Shown piece after piece: positions 42,307 to 54,540 of a stretch of 64,000 nt of DNA (the stretch's first letter is position 1; each line of letters starts with the position of its first letter). The DNA lies in contig CM040421.1 of assembly GCA_022702705.1 (NCBI GenBank), positions 2,418,001 to 2,482,000 of the forward strand, read 5' to 3'. The notes under the pieces were generated by a model, which worked only from the letters and a program-made list of their open reading frames with translations, did not search any database and was not told where the DNA came from. Origin of the DNA: Papilionanthe hookeriana x Papilionanthe teres. Taxonomy: Eukaryota; Streptophyta; Magnoliopsida; Asparagales; Orchidaceae. The translations under genes were made by a program, and so were the position numbers.

Positions 42307-42660
42307 GATCTACCTAAAGGGAAGAACTTAAATACTTTCCTGAACTTATATGTATGGATTAGCATCTTTACTTATAGTGTTCTCATAAACTTTTTTTCAT
42401 GTAATCATTTTAATTGTCTTAATAGGACAATCTAAAATCATTTTTGAAATGAATAGAAGGCTAGAACTCTTAGACTTGATGACTAGATAGCCTTATACCT
42501 GCAGAATTTACTTGAATTATTCAAAGATCTTTCGAAAACTTTTACTATTGTGTTTATCTAGGTCAAAATCATGGTATTCTAGAAAGAAAGTTTATTGCAG
42601 TGGATCATTTTTTTTATGTATTAACAAAATTATCAAGTACTAGTTAAGATTGGGGGATCA

Positions 42661-44558
42661 TGATTCACTAAAAATTTGATAGCTTTTTAATGTCTATTTC
42701 ATACCTATTTTTAATGTTATTACACTATAAAGGAAGATATTTTGTATGTTTTTTTATTTTAGGTACAAGAACTGGTTGTTGGAGAAAAAGAAGAAAAAAT
42801 GGTGCAATTTGGAGCAAAAATGAGCAAAAAAGTAAATTTTGGCTTGACAAATTTTGATAAGTCTTTCTTTACTTAATCTCCTTTACACTTCTTGCATATT
42901 TTTGAATTTGATTACACTTTAAAGAAAGGTTGCTTTTATATTTATTTTGTAGGGCTATCTGTTAGGAACGTAACGCAACTGAAATGGGGCGAATCAAAGC
43001 TGAAACGGAGCCAATCGAAGCAAAAGGGTGGAGCTGCGCATGGTAGGGCGCCGGACCGTGCCCTATCCAGTGCCGGACCGCGCCCTATCCAGTGCCGGAC
43101 TGCACCAGAGTCCAGAAAGCACGAAAATATCATTGGAAATAGAGCCAAACAATGCCCAAACAGCGCCAAACCGTGCCAGAGGCGGTTATTAGCCATATAC
43201 ATCGAATCTGGACGCTTTTTGGAAGGTTTCTTCGAGCACCTCTTGGGAAATTCATCACTGCACTATTTTTAAGCAAATTTGAAGCAAAAAAAGGGTGGTA
43301 GATGTTAGAAAAAATGTGGAGAATGCTTAAAGATCTTAGAATAGGAGCATAAATGTAGAATTCTATCTTTTTGGAGAGATTTGTGAGGGGATTTTGAGAG
43401 AAATTGTAAGGGTTAGTACTAGCATTGCATGAATCAGCGGGAGACTTTGTCGGAGAGATTTTTTTTTTCATTCAAGGGGAAAAAGCTAAGTATTGTGTTC
43501 TTCATTATTTTATGATTTTGTAAACACTTATTATGTGGATTTGCTTTGAAATGAAGTTTTCTGTTGTGTTTTCTTCGTGCTTTGTGATGTCTTTCTCTTA
43601 CTTCTTCTTTGGAAATAGTGGCAAAAGAAGATTATGTCATTGTTTTCTTTCTACTTTTATTTTGTAATGAGTAGGATTCATGTTTAGTATATTGGGATGC
43701 TTGCTAAAAGAAGTTTAATTATAAATGTAATGGTTTCTACTTGCACTTCATTTACATTACAAAAAGAGCTCATTGCAGTGTTAAAATTCATTGTAATTGA
43801 GCTATGATCTGAGAGGGCTGTGTAATTTTCAACAAAGTGGAACCACATTCAAATTCCATAGATGGTAAAGTTCATGGGGGTTGAGTGCAAATAAATAGCG
43901 AAATATACTTTGATGGGCGTAGAATTGATCATTTTAGAGTGACAGACTAAAATCTCCAAATTGGTCCTAGTGTTTGGAAACTAAAGCGAGAGTTACCTTT
44001 CAGGCAAAGGGAAGTGGGAGCTCTAGAGTGAGAGCCAGTATCCTCCCAGCCTAACCACGGATTTAGGGACTAATCCTAGGATTAGCCAATGTTCTTTATG
44101 CACTTGAAAGAGGGTAAAGAATAGGATTGTTCCTATTTGGCACATACAATATTTAAGGCATCTCAGTCCTTTACATTATCTAATTCATTACTTGAGAATA
44201 GTAGTTTTTATTATCTCAAGATTCTCCAAACTAATTTATCCTGAAAGGGTTATATTTAGTATTAATATTTTGCTTTAGGAGTAGTTATTAGTTTTTTAAA
44301 ATTAAGATTTACATTTAAGAGTAGTTGTTAAAAAACCCACTTATATCGACCTTCCAAACTAAAGTCTAATAGTAGTAAACTGGAATTTGATTAAGGACCT
44401 CTTACCTCGCTTCCCTGTGAGAACGATAAACAAGACTCCACTAGAGTCCTGTATTACTTGATACGATACGTATACTTGCGTTTGAAATTGTGACTTTACA
44501 AAATCATTACAAATATATAAATCTGAGTTTGTAAATTTTTGCATACAATAAAGTCGCA
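42661..44558 (+). repeat. 3' LTR of copy F
   Basis: Starts TGATTCACTAAAAA after the polypurine tract. It has a GC-rich tandem repeat (43043-43110), the conserved ATACGATACGTATACTTGCG at 44461-44480, and an end near CGCA at 44558 (44543 is also possible). No partner LTR is in the window, so the right end is approximate. Confidence 0.78.
43043..43110. repeat. GC-rich 22-bp tandem repeat in LTR of copy F
   Basis: About three units of GTGCCGGACCGCGCCCTATC plus CA, in AT-rich surroundings. It lies at the LTR position where A-D and E carry other GC-rich motifs. Confidence 0.88.
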
Positions 44559-45420
44559 TCATGCATCCCGAGAGCCGTCCACCTTCTAGACCAAAGATCT
44601 CTCTCGATACTCAACCAAATCACATGGGGTTTGTTCCTAGAGCTTCATCTAGCCTAGACAAACCTATCCATATGGTTTATATGATATGAAATATAGTGTA
44701 CAATTATGGAGGGTGAAGAAATTCTCGGGAGGAAGAGTGAGTCCAGTACCTTTGTCTGAGGGGGGAGGCCTTAATCAGATGGCTGTGATAACTTCGATTG
44801 GTCCCAATGAACCTCCAGATAGAGCCTTTTGCCCTGGTGAATTGTCTAGACCTAAACTCGACCAGACCTGATTTCAGGTGTTGATGGAAGTCTGGTGGAG
44901 AGGGCTTCTGTGATGGGGCTTTGATGGGGGATCTTCTTCTTTCACTTCTGTGAAGGCGTGGGTACTGTTAATTTGGAATTGGTGCAATGTGGAGCTGTAT
45001 TGAGATGTGTCCTAGTTCCGGGTGAGATTTCAGTGGTGAAATTGCTCTCAGGCAAAAGGAACCTGAGGGGGAGAATTGTTGGGATGATCTTAGGGAGGTC
45101 TGGAGGAGCTTTAGTGAGGTTTTGGTAGAGTTCCCTTAGGAAAATTTTGTCACTTTGATTTTGGCACTGAGGGGTAGTTTTTATAGCCATGACCAGAGGG
45201 TGGAGCTCAGGGTGCCAATATGGGTGATGTGGGTTGCTTAAGGTGAGGGAAGAGCAGTGTCATTGAGTGGTGAGGGAATGCCTCACTGACAAAGCTCAAT
45301 TTTGAGCTCAAAGGGGTATGGGGGCGCTCGGGCGTGCCTGTTTTGGCAACTAGGGAGGCTGGTAAGGACAAGCATGGTGGCTGGCAAGCTGAGGAGGTGT
45401 AAGGGAGCAGCTCTGTGCCA
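44559..45420. repeat. repeat G1, LTR-like, unassigned
   Basis: No coding frame is convincing. The part 44590-44990 is similar, in the same direction, to 54145-54540 (for example CCATATGGTTTAT against CATATGGCTTAT, and CCTGGTGAATT in both). A TATA-like TTTTTATAGCC lies at about 45178. This fits an LTR or leader of an unassigned element. Confidence 0.5.
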
Positions 45421-46745
45421 TTAATTGCCTAGTTTAATGAGTCTTGCTTGAGTAAATGGGTTTAACCAAAAGGTGAGGAAAATTTGACTTTGGCTAAGGA
45501 CCATTGGTCCATGCCTCATTTGGGTTGGGTTTGGTTGATCTTGACTGGTCCTTAGGGTTCTAAGGTTGGATGTCATGGAGTTGGTATAGTCAACTTGACT
45601 CACTTAGGTTCAATTTAAGTGTCAATGTCATTAGGTCATAGGTTCAATTTAGGTCACTTTAGGTTTAGGTTAGGCTAGCTTGGGTTTAAGCTTGAGTTGG
45701 ACAAAATTTATTATTTAAAATGGTCCACATGGTTGTCATAAAGTGTATAGAAAAGGATTGGGGTAGGTTTGAATTGGTTTGGGGGTTAAATTTGGTCATT
45801 GGTTCAATTTGGGTCATTTAGGCTAACTTGAGTTTAGGTTGGGCTAGAGTGGGGTACAAGGCCAATTAAGGGTCCCAAATGTTCTAGGGAGATGTTATAA
45901 AGGCTTCCCAACATTAATTGGGTGGAAATTTTAGGGTTAGAACAATCAATTTGGGGAATTTTGGGGGTATGTTCAATTTGGGCTAAAATTGGGAATTTTT
46001 TGTTCAAATTGGTTTGGGCGAGGCTTGGACTCAAATTGGGGTCAATTGTTGTTTCAATTGAGTTTAGGGGAATGTTATGGAGAGTTTAAGATTGAATTTT
46101 GGGGAAAATTGATTGACATTTGGTCAAATTTAGGGCATTTGGGTCACTTAGACAAAATTGGAAATTTTGGATTTTAAATGAAATTAAATTCAAATGTGGG
46201 CTAAATTGAGCTTAGATTTGGTTTAGATTGGTATTGGGGATATTGAATGTTGGTTTGGGATTGAAATTGGGCAATATTTGGGTCAATTGAGTGGCATTGG
46301 ATTTAATTTCGGTACTTTTGGGTTAAATGGGTAAATTTGGGGTTTTTGGTTAAATTGGGCTAAATTGGTCAAATTGGGTCAGTGGTAGTTGAAAAAAAAT
46401 GAAATTGGAAATATCTTGGAGGTTTTAGAAATTTTTGGGAATTTTTGGAATTTTTGAATTTATGGGCTAAGAGGGGCATTTTGGTCATTTTGGGTATTTT
46501 AGGGGTATTTTGAGAATTTTGGCAAGTTTAGGTGATTTTGGTCAATTTGAGTTGTTGGAAATGTTTTGAAATGATTTTTGGAGAATAATGGGTAATTTGG
46601 GTATTTGTGGGAGTTTTGGAGGACTTTAAGGTTTAGGGGTATTTTGGGTAGATTTAGTGGCAATGGGTCAAAAATTGAAATTTTGGAAAAATTGAGGTTG
46701 GTTAGAGGTGAGTAGTATGGAATTGTTTATGTTGAGCCATGGACC
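45421..46745. repeat. strand-asymmetric repeat H', inverted relative to H
   Basis: The plus strand is G/T-rich with very little C, built from words like TTGGGTTAAATTGGG. Its reverse complement resembles 55020-55900 of repeat H (for example GGTATTGGGGATATTGAAT). The right end, at GTTGAGCCATG (about 46745), meets decayed copy D. No gene is seen. Confidence 0.6.
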
Positions 46746-47900
46746 AAATGTAACCCTCATTTGGTCCTCTATGTGTTAGTTTCAGCCTCTTTGGCCTCAG
46801 AATGTTGTAATTCCTTCTCTTGCTTGTGCTCCAATTATTCACTTTCAAAATTCTCTTCATAAGTTGATTTGAAATGAAATTCACTTAGATATCTAATAAC
46901 ATGCATCCTGTAGCATTCATCATTTTTACCTCTTGCAGGATATTTCATTTATTTTGAGATATTGAATGTAACAGTCTGATCATTGACTCGCATAGTTAAT
47001 TCCCCTTTTTGCACATCTATCATTGCTCTGCCTGTGGCTAGGAATGGTCTCCCTAAAATTATGGGTATCTCTTTATCTTCCTCCATATCTAGCACAATGA
47101 AATCAATAGGAAGGATAAATTGATCCAACTTCACTAAAATATTTTCTATAACTCCTTTAGGATATGTGATCGAACGATCCGCTAATTACAAAGTTATAGT
47201 AGTCGGGGTTATTTCTCCTAATCCTGGTCTTTTAAATACAGATAATGGCATAAGGTTAATGCTTACACCTAAATCACATAAAGCTTTGCCATAAACTTTT
47301 CTACGATCGCACATGGAATTGTGAAACTACCAGAATCTTTAAGCTTTTCAGGAAGCTTTTTCTGAATTATTGCACTGCACTCCTCACTAAGTGGAACAGT
47401 TTCATTTTCTTCAAACTTTCTTTTTTTGTTAAGAATATCCTTCATAAATTTCACATAGCTTGGCATTTGTTCTAAGGCTTCGGTAAATGGAATATTGATT
47501 GTAAGCTTCTTAAAAATTTCCAAGAACTTTTAAAATTGCTTATCCAATTTCTGTTTTCGAAGTCTCCGAGAAAATGGAGGTGGTAGCTTTTCTAAATCAA
47601 TCTTCATTGGAGAAATAGGTCTTTCCACATCTTTCTGAGCGTCCTCTTTTGGTTCTTTAATCTCTTATTTCTCTACTTCAATCTCTTTTTGAACTCTACC
47701 TTCCAACTCTCTTCCACTTCTCAACTGAATAACTTTTACTAGCTTTTTATTTTTGTCTCTTGGATTTACTTATGTTTTACTAGGAAGTGTTCCTTGTGAT
47801 TTATTACTTAATGAATTGGCAATCTGTCCTAATTGATTCTCAATATTTCTGATTGTTGCTCCTTGACTTTGTAATTGATTTACCATTTTTAACACCACTT
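46746..47900 (-). pseudogene. Athila protease of copy D
   Basis: The linker (FMEIFKKLTINIPFTEALEQ, YVKFMKDILNKKRKF; 47269-47523) leads to the active-site region, where a frameshift at about 47290 breaks the C-D-L-G sequence. DRSITYPKG-like residues and LDQFILPIDFIVLDMEEDKE and IILGRPFLATGRAMIDVQKG (46949-47134) follow. The end reads ECYRMHVIRYLSEFHF with several stops. Confidence 0.85.
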
Positions 47901-49080
47901 CTTCTATCGACAACTTCTTCTCCTTAAATTGTGAAGCATTGTTAAAACCTGGAGGATAAGTTGGTCTATAATTATTATTCCTTTGGTTGTTCGAGTTACC
48001 CAGTGGGTTTACTTGGTTGTTCCCCTATTCTTGATTACTATAACCCTGATTATTGGTATTCTAGTTAAAGTTTGGATGATTCTTCCAACCTGGGTTATAA
48101 TAATTGGAATATGGGTTATTAGGCTTATTTATGGCATTCAAAGTTTCTAATGATGTTTGAGAATCAACCATTTAACCTAATGAATTTTCTTCAATCAAGG
48201 AAATTGGCTGAGAAAAATTCATTCTAAATTGGTCTATCTTCTTTGAATTTGCAGCAACTTGATTCGCTAGCATCGCAAAAGCATCATTATCATTAATATT
48301 GGCTACCTTTTTAGGATTTAACCTTTTAGAAGGCCATTGAAAATTATTAGTAGTCATTTCTTCAATTAAAGCATAAGCATCAGAAAACTGTTTAGACATC
48401 AATGAACCACCAGCAATGACATCGATAATAGATCTATGAGATGCAACTAATATATTGTAAAAGGTTTGAATTATTAACCAATCTGGTATCGAATGATGTT
48501 GACACTTTCTTAGGAGATCTTTAAAACATTCCCATGCTTCTAAATAGATTCCCTTTCAAACTGACAAAAAGATGTAATTTCATTTCTAGACTTCACAGTC
48601 TTTGATGGTGAAAAATATTTAGCAAGAAATTTCTGCACTAAATCACCCCAAGTTCTGATAGATCCAAGTGCTAACAAATTTAACCATATCTTAGCCTTAT
48701 CCCTCTGTGAGAAAGGAAAAATTCTAAGTCTAATAGCATCATCCGAAACACCATCGTATTTAAAAGTAGCACACAATTCTTAAAAATTGGCAAGATGTAA
48801 ATTAGGATCTTCAGTTGGTGCTCCCCCAAACTGATTATTTGATACCATCTGGATAATAACAGGTTTAATTTCAAATGAAGTAGCCGCTACAATAGGGTTT
48901 TGAATACTACCATGAACTTCATCTACTGTAGGGTTATCATAATCACTTAAAGGTCTAAATTCTTGATGGATTTCAACATTTTGATTCTTCATTTCTTGAA
49001 TATTTTTATCATTTTCTGTATTTTTAATTTTTTAAATTTTTCTTAAAGTTTTCTCCAATTCAGAATCATAAGGCACAAGT
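47901..49080 (-). pseudogene. Athila gag of copy D
   Basis: From the PBS side: NQNVEIHQEFRPLSDYDNP (48780-48992), NNQFGGAPTEDPNLHLANF, a stop, then CATFKYDGVSDDAIRLRIF, SQRDKAKIWLNLL, VQKFLAKYFSPSKTVK (48540-48776). A stop and a frameshift follow, then DAYALIEEMTTNNFQWPSKR (48172-48402). The Asn-rich tail with stops continues to about 47901. Confidence 0.87.
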
Positions 49081-49205
49081 ATTTTAGAACCTAAATTACA
49101 CATACAAAAAAAATAAAACAAAATAAAGCACACTAACAAAAGCAAGAAAAAAGTAAAAATTTTGATTTTTCTTAAACTTTCTTTAAACAATTTTTTAAAT
49201 AATGT

Positions 49206-49223
49206 TTCCCGACAACGGCGCCT
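49206..49223 (-). promoter_or_regulatory. primer-binding site of copy D
   Basis: Minus strand AGGCGCCGTTGTCGGGAA, three mismatches to the tRNA-Asp complement. Confidence 0.82.
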
Positions 49224-49229
49224 TAAACT

Positions 49230-51034
49230 TGATCCCTAAATATTTACGCTTACGTTTTTCACTTTATATTTCTTTTTAATGATAATATCTCTTTCTTTGC
49301 AACGGATGCCAAAAACTTGACTCTGAAGCAAATAAGAAATATATTTTAATTGTTTTATAATATGAGATTCTATGCAAGTATACGTATCATTTATCAAGTA
49401 ATATAGGACTTTCTGATTAAGCCCCGAGATATCGAACCCACAGGGAATGTCTAAAATTTTAAAGAAATCTGAAAAACAACTTTTTACTTTTCAAAATGAT
49501 TTTGTAAAGTATGTTTTAAGATAGAAAGTTTAAATTAGTTTTTAATATTTTCTTTTTAAGAGAACATAAAGCAATCAACTAAAATTAACAAGACTATAAA
49601 ACTATATATATGAAAACAAATAAGAATGAAATATCTTTTTCCTCTGTCAATGAATTACTAATAATTATGAAATTTCATTGTGGAAGTATCTAAATGAGTT
49701 GTGCTGAATAGGAGCAGTTATATTCTTTACCCTTACTTGGTTCTATAGAGAACATTGGTTAATTTGAAGTTTTGAAATCTTGTAGATGGGTTAGGCAGGA
49801 AAGATACTAGCTCTCACTGTAGAGTTCCCTCTTCTCCCTCCACCTAAGGGCTAACATCCCATAACAAAATTTAAAACATCAAACCAAATTAGGGGCTTTA
49901 TCTTATCACTCTAAAGTCCTCTAATTTTACTCCCCATTAAAAAGCATATCTCCCTATTAATTTGCACTCAAATATATGGACTGCAATTTTCACCCATATA
50001 AATGCTTGTAATTCATTCCAATTATTGATTGAGACAATACCGCATTGATTCTTACATGTTCTCGCAACAAACTTTAACATCTCAATTGGCCAAATCAAGA
50101 GATAAATGATGTGCAAGGTAGTGGAATCATCACAACTTCTTCCAACATTAAACATCTATACTTCACACAACTTCCTTCCATAATTTAATTACTTCTGCAT
50201 TTAAAAGGAAAAAGATAAAGAAAACTACTCAGAACTCATGGAGAAAATACACACCCAATTTAATTTGAAAGAAGAAAACATAGTGAAAACACAACAAGTC
50301 TTACATTAAAACAAAATGTAAAAACAAAGACAAAAACTTATGTGAGAATCCTCTCCATAAGACTCTTGAAGTTCCTCTGAAACTTTTGCTTTCTGTTGGA
50401 TAACTCCTTAGAGGTTGTCACCCAACTCTAAGGATTGACTCTCCAAAATTATAATACAAACTATGATAAAGTAAAGTGGAAAAGTAAAGAAAATATGGCA
50501 AGAAGAAGACTCTCTTTCTTCCTCTTTCCCTTGAACCACATCATCTTTTCTCTAAATTTTTCCACAAAAATTTTTCTTCAAAATTCTTCCCTTTTTCTGA
50601 TCTTAAGTCTTCATTTTAACAATTCTCCAAAAGATACTTTAGTGTCTCTTCAAAGTATGTCCAGATTCAATGAATCTATAAAGAGATGCATCCATCCTTT
50701 CAAATTTTAAATGAATTTTGGCATTAAGGGGAAGTTAATGAAGTTTAAACCAAAGGGTGCTTCAAAAATGCCTTCAAATTTGTGCCAAAATTAATTTAAA
50801 TTTTTCACTATAATTGTGGTGCCTATGCGCTAGCCATGTGGTGCTTAGGCGTCAGAGGCCAATTTTACACACTTTTCAATTTTTACTCCAAATTTGATCC
50901 TTCTTTGCTCCTCACAATCTGTCATTTTCATCATACCTGCAAGAAAAACATAAAAATACTTTCCATTATAGTGCAATATCATCAAAAATAGGTATAAAAA
51001 TGTTCTTAAAACACTATATATTTTAGGTGTATCA
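49230..51034 (-). repeat. 5' LTR of copy D
   Basis: On the minus strand it starts TGATACACC (51034) and ends GGGATCA (49230). It contains a PBS-like copy near its end (49294-49311), the conserved ATACGTATACTTGC-type motif (49374-49408) and one degenerate GC-rich pair (50818-50857). The region TTCAATGAATC upstream of the expected transcription start is shared with A-C. Confidence 0.85.
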
Positions 51035-52560
51035 GGTAGCAGTCTTAAAGTCAAAGTTTCAGGTGTGTTTCAATGCCTGGTTTTGTTGTTGTGGTTGTTG
51101 TTATTATTGTTCAAGTGTCTTATAAAGGGGAAGTATAAGTTGCTTAAGCAATGCCGGTTAAGATCCCACAGTTCCCTCATTTTGGCACCACTATTTTCTT
51201 TGGATTCACTTTGTCTAGATCAATTTACCAAACTCAAATAAAAAAATTCAATAAGTTTATACAGATGAGGGGAAATCTCCTTCGCAGTCATAGGTTGCCT
51301 TCTCCGAGGGATTCTTGATCATACAAAGAGGGTGAATTAATTTAGTTATTTTTTCTTTTGTTTTTAAAATTGTTGTTTAATTTTAAAAAGAATTTTTTTT
51401 TGAGTTAAGTTTTAACAAGCATGTTTGCAAGTAAGTACAAGTAGTAAAGTAAATGCAGGTAAGTAAATGCAGTGAAAGTAAAATGAAAGTAAATTGCAAT
51501 ACAATAATCTAAAAGCGTACTTGTTATCTTCTTACTTTCTCGCTGAAATGTTAGGACTTCCAACATATATTTATATATATAATTTTGAGGGAAATTTAAA
51601 TAAATTAAAAAAATGGAGAGCAAGAAAGACCAGTTTAAAGTGTTCCTACCCAGTCCTAAGTCATAACTTGGTGGGTTTCTATTGATTTTGTTTTAATTCT
51701 TAAGCAAAATCATAATAGTTTCAATTTTTCTCTATAACATCCAAAGGACCTTAAAGAAATGTGGGGTATAACCCTACACCTCTTTTAAAATCATTTGAAA
51801 TGTTTTGAGTTCCTTTGAACTTATTATGTTGCTACATAATTCATCCATTAAAGGTAAGGATTAAGAGGTATGTTTTAACCTATTTCTCAGTGAACCTAGA
51901 TGTTTTAATCATCCCTATGGGGAGGTAACTACACTTGATGTTTTATTTATGAATTATGTGAGTGAGGATCCTTAGAGGCAAATTGATTTACTAAGGAACT
52001 TAGCCAACTGATATCTAGAGTTGGGCTTGTAGTGTCTCTAAATGTTTAAGATTTATCATATTTTCTTTTCTAAACCTCATTAGATCATTTAGGTCAAATC
52101 TAGTTCATTACTAAGCCCTTAAGACCTAAGGGGTAGATTTGTAACTTTAAAAAGGTTAAGTTATATTTTATTTGATCCAAATTGAACTATTGAATTATTA
52201 TTAAACCATTGACTAGGGGTTCTAAATTCTGAGTTACTGTCTTCCAAAATCAGACCCCTCAATTTAAAATGATTCAATTTAATTATCTTCCAACTTATAA
52301 CAATTAAAGAAATTAAAATTTTACTGTTATTGTAAAGAATTTAGAATATGGTTTCTACCACTTAATCCTTTATATTTCAATCATCTAGACAAGTTAATTT
52401 ATGATTATTCATTACCCATTTACCCCTTGATTAGGCCTGAATATTAATTATGGCTTAAATTATATAATTACCATTTTGCCCCTTTAGGCTTTATCACTTC
52501 ATAATTCTTTAAATTAACTTAAATGACATTGAAATTTTTATGTTACCCCACTGATAAGTC
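51035..52560. other. AT-rich non-coding DNA, host of copy D
   Basis: 51145-51530 is similar in direct orientation to 9815-10258 of the candidate Tat LTR, which suggests an old related LTR. The rest to 52560 is unique-looking AT-rich DNA with no frame that I can support. Confidence 0.5.
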
Positions 52561-53620
52561 AATTAAAATATCAAAGGAGAAAATGAGATTTTTCTAATTT
52601 TTTATTTTATTTTAAAATTATTTTTATGTAAAAATAAGTAAATTTCAAGTTAATTTATTAACTTACCAAAGATATATCATTTATCCTTAGAAAAATTATC
52701 AGAGGTCCATGTAGGCTAGAGGACCACCTAGACCAATTTTCATGATTTTTGTTTAATTTTATTTTAATTATTATAATTACTTGTTTGTTTTAAGTATTAA
52801 TTAAATATAAAATAGTATTTAAATTTAAAATTAGGTTTATATTTTTACTAAATCTCTCTAAGCTCAAGAAAACTAGAAAAATAAGTTTCATATTTTTGTG
52901 ATTTTTATTTTAATTATTATTATCATTTTAGTGTAAAATTAGAGAAAATTCAATTTTAGCATTTAAAAATTTCAAATTTACTTTTAGAAAACTAGGAAAA
53001 ATTTTCCAATTGCTCTTAAGTGCTTAGGAAACAATTTAAAATATTTTAATACATTTGTTATATTTTTTATTTTTCATTAATTTTAATTATTTTTAATTAT
53101 TTTAATTATTTAATATTATTTAATATAAAATATACTTTAAAAATCAAATATTTATGTTATTTTCAATTTTATTTTTCTTATATTCTTCTGGTCTAAAAGG
53201 AGTCCCAAAAATATTTCATATATATTTCTTAATTATATTTTAATTATTATAAATATTTTAATGCCAAATACCATTTTATTTGAAAAATCAAATTTAGTGC
53301 CCAAATTAACTCAAGTTGAGTTCAAATATTTACAAGGACTAATATAAATATTATTTACAGTGTGGGTCAACTTTTGCATTTTTCTACTTATATTTTAATT
53401 ATTTCATTTTTGTAAATATTTAATGAGTTAATTATTGTTAATGACATTATTAATTAGTTAAATCCATTTTATATTTTTTCTAGGGTCCTCTTACCACAGT
53501 GAACCTACCAAAATAAGTTTTGTATTCTTTTGAATTAAATTTTAATTATTATAATTTTTTAATTAAATAGAAGGGATTTAACTTGAACATTAGGAATCTC
53601 TGACTAGAGATGCCCTCTGA
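52560..53620. repeat. degenerate tandem array, unit about 150-165 bp
   Basis: The segment TTTTAATTATTATAA or a variant, preceded by a TTTCATATTTTTG-like stretch, recurs near 52600, 52755, 52905, 53085, 53240, 53393 and 53530. The copies are strongly diverged. It is very AT-rich and non-coding. Confidence 0.5.
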
Positions 53621-54540
53621 CCTTGGAAAAATTAGAGATTATCCTTAACAACGGAGCATGCAAGCCCTCCAAACCTCATGCTATGGTCATTAATATTTAG
53701 TGAGTTATGATTAATATAGTTTTTAGACTATTTAATTAATTAACAATAAAATACATATTAAATAATTTTGATTTTTATTTCACATTATTTTCCTCTGTTC
53801 ACTGAGTAAGAGGATATTTTATTTTTTTTTAGAATTCTTTTACACAAAGTTATGAATTTTCTAAGTTAACTAAATTAAAATAAGTAAAAAATCCTATATT
53901 TTCCTACTTATCCGACTCAGCAACACGCAATCATACCGCTGCTCCAAATTGCTACGCGGTGCTCCGCCATTTGACGATGTCATCTATGTAGATGCTGACT
54001 CGGCCTGCGCTTTATGATCTGTTCGCTCGTCCAACCGCATCAACGACGTCCGTCCAATACACGCGCGATCGTATGACTCTCCTTCATCGTCTTCATCTGA
54101 TGTATCCTGTGAACTGTTTACACTAAAACACTAAGATATCTTACTACACTCAACCATATCAATTCGTGTTTGTTCCTATATCCTCATCTACTCAAAACAA
54201 ACACATTCATATGGCTTATCATGCATGAAATTAAACTTCGCGTTATAATGGACCAAAGCGAGCTTGATTTAAGGGAAGAGTTAAATATCTTTGTCCAAGT
54301 GGTGTGGCCTCAATTTTATTTTTGCAATACCTTCATTGGAGTCTGGCGAACCTCCTGGATATGTCACTTTGTCCTGGTGAATTTTCTGGTTCAAAACTCT
54401 GCTAGTATGTGGAAAGGCTGAGGAGAAAGTCTAGTTTAGAGGGCTCTAGAGACGGGGCTTTCTGTAGGGAACTTCTTCTCTTACTCTGGGGAAGCTTAGA
54501 GATGAATCAATTTACGGATTTGTGAAGTTTGGAGAGGTGT
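53621..54540. repeat. repeat G2 with a small GC-rich island
   Basis: 54145-54540 resembles 44590-44990. 53938-54120 is GC-rich against AT-rich surroundings and on the minus strand reads as an acidic peptide (DTSDEDDEGESYDRA) before stopping. I do not recognise it. Confidence 0.45.

Larger units (their letters stand above)
41982..44558 (+). mobile_element. Athila-type copy F, 3' end only
   Basis: The 3' UTR (41982-42660) with the conserved element, polypurine tract GATTGGGGGATCA, and a 3' LTR from 42661. Copy E inserted into this 3' UTR, so the rest of F lies left of E, outside the window. It is a separate subfamily: the LTR starts TGATTCACTAAAAA and has its own GC-rich motif. Confidence 0.8.
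46746..51034 (-). mobile_element. Athila copy D, 3'-truncated
   Basis: LTR 49230-51034, PBS, gag and protease on the minus strand. It ends just after the protease, where it meets repeat H', so RT to 3' LTR are missing. The subfamily is distinct (LTR start TGATACACC), but the proteins are close to copy E. Confidence 0.88.

Noticed and set aside
42892..43471. Open frames of 86-126 codons around the LTR of copy F
   Set aside because: They overlap the tandem GC-rich repeat and the LTR promoter on both strands; composition is repeat-driven.
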